Assembly (NCBI GenBank): GCA_039922955.1
Contig: JBDTDR010000211.1
Location: 1 to 8,715, forward strand
DNA: 8,715 bases
Direction: 5' to 3'
DNA from: Tumulicola sp039922955
GTDB taxonomy: Bacteria > Vulcanimicrobiota > Vulcanimicrobiia > Vulcanimicrobiales > Vulcanimicrobiaceae
Below the pieces are notes generated by a model. That model did no database searches and was not told the origin of the DNA. It saw nothing but the letters and a program-made list of their open reading frames with translations. This document shows positions 6,315 to 8,715 of this stretch, in pieces; positions within the stretch are counted from its first letter, which is position 1, and each line of letters begins with the position of its first letter. The translations under genes and the position numbers were made by a program.

Positions 6315-7201
6315 GCGGCGCGCTCTCCGGCGTAGACGTCGAACGTCGGCAGCCCGGTCGCATCGGCAACCGCGCGCGCAAAGGCGCGCGGTTCGAAGGT
6401 CCGTTCGCGCCCGATCGACGCGACCGTCGCCGCAATCACGTGCAAAGGCCGTTCGCAGCGGATGCGCAGCCGCGCGAACGCATGCGAGGCCGCTTTACCC
6501 GCCAGCGCGATCTGGGTGGGATCGCGAACCACGATTTGACGGGACTCGTGCGCGCCGATCAACCCGGCAGCGCGCGCCGGCGTCAGGGCACCGTCGATCC
6601 GCACGGCATCGTCGCGCGGATCGTAGCGCGCGACGGTGAGCCGCTCCACCAGCGCACGCATCGCGTCGACGGCTTCCTGCATCGTACCGGCCGCCGAAGC
6701 TCCGCCCGCGACGACGATCGCGGACTCGCCTCCCGCCAAGGCCGCAACCCGGTCGATCGCGCCGTCAACGATCGTCACGTCGGCGCGCGAGCGCAACGCC
6801 GCGACCGCCTCGCGCATGCCCGAAGCGGTCGGTGGACCGACGAGTTCGTAGAACGCGCCGTGCCTGACCCGGGCGTACACAAGCGGCCCCGCGGCGGTCT
6901 GCAGCGACGAGAGATCCAGTATTTCGGCGGCCGGAGAGCGCGGCAGCGCCTCGCGAGCCGTGGCGATGGTCGTTCCCGGGCGCAGGAAGAGCCGCGGCTT
7001 CGGCTGCGCGTCGCCGGCATCGACGGCTTCGCCGTCGCGACCCACCGAGGTGATCCCGACGCGCAGCCCCGACGCGTGGGCGGCCTCGTACACGGCGCGC
7101 GTCGTCACGGTCTTGCCGACGTTCTTCCCGATACCGACGACGAAAATCGAAGCCGCGCCCGCAGCGCGCGCGAGATCGAAAATCGCGAGCCCAACCCTCA
7201 T
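6311..7201 (-). CDS. kamB: P-loop protein, probable lysine 5,6-aminomutase reactivase subunit KamB
   Basis: This 296-residue soluble protein has a P-loop near its N-terminus (VVGIGKNVGKT, residues 21-31), preceded by a hydrophobic strand and followed by GLRVGITSVGRDGE (about 45-58). That layout resembles KamB proteins of lysine-fermentation clusters and, more loosely, BioD/MobB-like NTPases. A second strand-like segment, ADVTIVDGAIDRVAAL (about 139-154), would be the Walker B region. KamB is named together with KamC as a reactivase for adenosylcobalamin-dependent lysine 5,6-aminomutase; the biochemical detail is thin. The 4-bp overlap with the MutS-like gene is the strongest support for this identity. 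The ATG at 7201 is the only start between the in-frame stop at 7232-7234 and the P-loop, though no good Shine-Dalgarno precedes it. It lies 47 nt after mntP, so it may be cotranscribed with it. Identity rests on motif memory and context, not on an alignment. Confidence 0.72.
   Translation of the reverse strand: MRVGLAIFDLARAAGAASIFVVGIGKNVGKTVTTRAVYEAAHASGLRVGITSVGRDGEAVDAGDAQPKPRLFLRPGTTIATAREALPRSPAAEILDLSSLQTAAGPLVYARVRHGAFYELVGPPTASGMREAVAALRSRADVTIVDGAIDRVAALAGGESAIVVAGGASAAGTMQEAVDAMRALVERLTVARYDPRDDAVRIDGALTPARAAGLIGAHESRQIVVRDPTQIALAGKAASHAFARLRIRCERPLHVIAATVASIGRERTFEPRAFARAVADATGLPTFDVYAGERAA
6323..6328 (-). promoter_or_regulatory. Shine-Dalgarno (GGAGAG) for the GTG start of kamC
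   Basis: GGAGAG on the minus strand lies inside the end of kamB, 8 nt before the GTG at 6314. It supports a start that shares four bases (GTGA) with the kamB stop codon. Confidence 0.6.
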
Positions 7202-7248
7202 GAGGCGCAGTTCGTTCGGGTTGAAACCTTGTCATCCCGAGCGGCGGG

Positions 7249-7812
7249 TTAGCCGATGCGGAATATCTTGAGCGCGGTGAATGCGAGGCCGGTCAGTGTC
7301 AGCAACAGCCCGCCGAGAAGTGCGGCATAGCGCTCGGCGAAGGCTCCCAAGCGTCCGCCGAGAGCTAGGCCGGCGGCCGTGGAGCACACCGAAACGATTC
7401 CGATGACGATGAGCGAGATCGGTAGCGGCACGCCAATGTACAAAATTGAGAATCCGATGCCGAGGGAGTCCAGGCTGATCGACAGCGACGCCACCGCCAA
7501 GCCCCAGCCCTTCGACAAATCCAGCTTTGAGGCTTCGGAGAACTCGCTGCGGCTCTCTTTCATCATGTAGAGGCCCAAGGCGATCAGCGCGACGAACCCG
7601 ATGTAGCCCGCGATGTCACCGAGAAATCTTCCCGCGGCCAGGCCGAGGCCGGCGCCGACGAGATTCATGCTGACCTCGGCGCACGCGAACGCCAGCCCGA
7701 TCCGCCACTTGACGCCCGGTGCGACGCCGCGAACGCCGACGCCGATGCTGACCGCAAAAACATCCAGCGATAAACTCAGCGCGACGAAGGCGATCTTTAA
7801 GGCGGCAGTCAC
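7249..7812 (-). CDS. mntP: Manganese efflux pump, MntP family
   Basis: This is a 187-residue, six-helix inner-membrane protein of the MntP (DUF204) family, which exports excess Mn2+. The fold is an inverted duplication and both halves carry the signature: SLSLDVFAVSIGVG with D17 in the first helix and SISLDSLGIGFS with D115 in the fourth. These acidic residues, with E46 in the second helix, are the expected metal-site positions. Length and hydropathy are normal for the family. The GTG at 7812 is used because it places the first helix at residue 5 and has GGAGA 10 nt upstream. An ATG further up is in another frame and stops after six codons. In many bacteria mntP is preceded by a yybP-ykoY riboswitch; I could not recognise one in the 95 bp before this gene. 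It is divergent from the oxyanion permease and 47 nt upstream of kamB on the same strand. Confidence 0.9.
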   Translation of the reverse strand: MTAALKIAFVALSLSLDVFAVSIGVGVRGVAPGVKWRIGLAFACAEVSMNLVGAGLGLAAGRFLGDIAGYIGFVALIALGLYMMKESRSEFSEASKLDLSKGWGLAVASLSISLDSLGIGFSILYIGVPLPISLIVIGIVSVCSTAAGLALGGRLGAFAERYAALLGGLLLTLTGLAFTALKIFRIG

Positions 7813-7907
7813 GAATCAAGCGTCTCCATCGGGACTGGGCGATTCTTAGACAAGGGCGCCGCACGTCGCCGGCAGACGAGGCATGAAGCGGGAGCGAAGC
7901 CGAAGCG
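7813..7907. promoter_or_regulatory. Divergent intergenic region between mntP and the ModB-like permease
   Basis: These 95 bases separate two divergently oriented genes and so should hold promoters for both. I see no convincing -35/-10 pair on either strand and no manganese riboswitch core. The part next to the permease has a GAAGC-rich run (near 7885-7905). Confidence 0.4.
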
Positions 7908-8699
7908 ATGATGATGCCGCGTCCATTTCCGAGCCCCCTCTTTCCCGTGGCCGCAGTGCTCCTGCTCGCGGTGGTGGTCGGCCCGGTGGCCGCGGTGCTG
8001 ACGTCGATGTCGCCGCACGAGGCGGCGTTAACCTTCAATGCCGCCGGCCGAGACGCGCTTCGCGTCTCGCTTATCGCATCGCTGGGCGCCACGCTGGCGG
8101 CGACGCTTCTCGGCGTTCCGGCCGGCTACTATTTTTCACGCGTAGGGCCGCGGCTGCGAGCGGCCGCCATTTTCCTCCTAGCGCTGCCGCTGGCATTTCC
8201 GCCGGTCGCATCGGGCCTGATGCTGATCTACGTTTTCGGCATCCGCTCGCCGCTGGGGCAATGGCTCGCCGCGCACGGTTTGATCGTTCCCGATTCTCTG
8301 CTCGGGGTCGGCGTGGCGGAGTTCTTCGTTTCCGGCTCGTTCGTGGCGATTGCGGCAACCGCGGCGTTCAGCGCGCTCGACCCGGTCTACGAAGACGCGG
8401 CGCGCACCCTGGGGGCGAGCGAATGGCGCATCTTCTCGCGGATCGCCCTGCCGAGCGCGGCCGGCAGCGTCGGGGCCGGGATCACGTTTGCGTGGCTGCG
8501 CGCGATCGGCGAATACGGCGCGACCAGCATCGTTGCGTTTCATCCGACGTCGCTGCCCGTCGCACTGTACGTTACCCTTTCGGCCTCGGGCGTGCGCGAA
8601 GCACTCGCCCTGTGTTACGGCTTCATCGTGCTCGCCGCGGCGGCGCTGGCCGCTGCGTGGATTTTACGGCGCGGCGTCGTACCTTCTAGCCATGCTTGA
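7908..8699 (+). CDS. modB: ABC transporter permease, molybdate/tungstate type (ModB/WtpB family)
   Basis: This 263-residue inner-membrane protein has five to six helices and the binding-protein-dependent permease domain. ALPLAFPPVASGLMLIYVFG (about 92-111) corresponds to the LPLVLPPVVxG segment of ModB. The EAA loop is EDAARTLGASEWRIFSRIALP (162-182), and LRAIGEYGAT (197-206) matches the RxxGEFGAT motif typical of molybdate, tungstate and sulfate permeases. The short length and lack of extra domains favour ModB/WtpB/TupB over CysT/CysW, but the anion cannot be fixed. Translation begins at one of three consecutive ATGs (7908-7916); a GGGAG lies about 15 nt before the first. The last codons overlap the start of a likely ATPase gene. 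No binding-protein gene (modA) precedes it; the neighbour upstream is the divergent mntP, so the periplasmic component would be downstream or elsewhere. Confidence 0.85.
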   Translation: MMMPRPFPSPLFPVAAVLLLAVVVGPVAAVLTSMSPHEAALTFNAAGRDALRVSLIASLGATLAATLLGVPAGYYFSRVGPRLRAAAIFLLALPLAFPPVASGLMLIYVFGIRSPLGQWLAAHGLIVPDSLLGVGVAEFFVSGSFVAIAATAAFSALDPVYEDAARTLGASEWRIFSRIALPSAAGSVGAGITFAWLRAIGEYGATSIVAFHPTSLPVALYVTLSASGVREALALCYGFIVLAAAALAAAWILRRGVVPSSHA

Positions 8700-8715
8700 A
8701 CGCCTGTTCGCGCCC
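8692..8715 (+). CDS. Start of a probable ABC transporter ATPase gene (ModC-like), cut by right edge
   Basis: Only eight codons are visible, reading MLERLFAP. The ATG overlaps the last 8 bases of the permease gene in another frame, the arrangement usual for modB-modC pairs, and a ModC-type ATPase is the expected next subunit. The visible residues carry no diagnostic motif and no clear Shine-Dalgarno is present, so the call rests on position alone. Confidence 0.4.

Noticed and set aside
4956..6335. Long plus-strand open frame (459 codons) opposite kamC
   Set aside because: The translation is Arg/Ala/Glu-rich low-complexity without recognisable motifs, while the minus strand encodes clear MutS ATPase motifs with normal start and coupling. 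It is an antisense shadow caused by high GC.
6266..7252. Plus-strand open frame (328 codons) opposite kamB
   Set aside because: It is antisense to a P-loop protein coupled to kamC; the composition is Arg-rich and there are no motifs.
7813..7907. yybP-ykoY manganese riboswitch before mntP
   Set aside because: The conserved cores of that riboswitch could not be found and the 95-bp region is shared with a divergent gene.
7883..8689. Alternative plus-strand frame overlapping the ModB-like gene
   Set aside because: The product is Arg-rich and soluble with no motif, whereas the frame from 7908 encodes a complete permease domain with an EAA loop.

Overview
This is a GC-rich, densely coded bacterial window with frequent GTG starts (and one apparent CTG start) and a tRNA gene that does not encode its CCA end. 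Family content and codon style would fit a soil-type, high-GC lineage; Candidatus Eremiobacterota (WPS-2) is a guess from general resemblance only. No phage, IS element or CRISPR array is visible.

Layout. All genes from 1 to 7812 lie on the minus strand, so transcription runs right to left; only the right end (7908 onward) is on the plus strand. Reading along the minus strand: mntP, a manganese-efflux protein (7812-7249); a lysine-fermentation-type block of kamB (P-loop reactivase subunit, 7201-6311), kamC (MutS-like reactivase ATPase, 6314-4683, overlapping kamB by 4 bp) and kce (3-keto-5-aminohexanoate cleavage enzyme, 4653-3829); an oligopeptide-type ABC permease pair dppB/dppC (3714-2740 and 2729-1794); a tRNA-Leu(GAG) (1759-1676); and the N-terminal half of an AcrB-like RND efflux pump (1524 to beyond the left edge). 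Divergently, a ModB/WtpB-type oxyanion ABC permease (7908-8699) overlaps the first codons of a probable ATPase gene cut by the right edge.

How it fits together. KamB and KamC are thought to keep adenosylcobalamin-dependent lysine 5,6-aminomutase active; Kce splits the later intermediate 3-keto-5-aminohexanoate with acetyl-CoA. Their adjacency points to the anaerobic lysine-to-acetate/butyrate route, yet the mutase itself (kamD/kamE) and kamA, kdd and kal are not here. The permease pair following kce could feed amino acids or peptides into the route, but it lacks its binding protein and ATPases locally, and a weak terminator-like hairpin separates it from kce.

The most interesting points are the reactivase-plus-Kce block without its mutase, the MutS-like protein that is probably not a mismatch repair enzyme, and the CTG start of dppB. 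There is no gene-free stretch above 300 bases.
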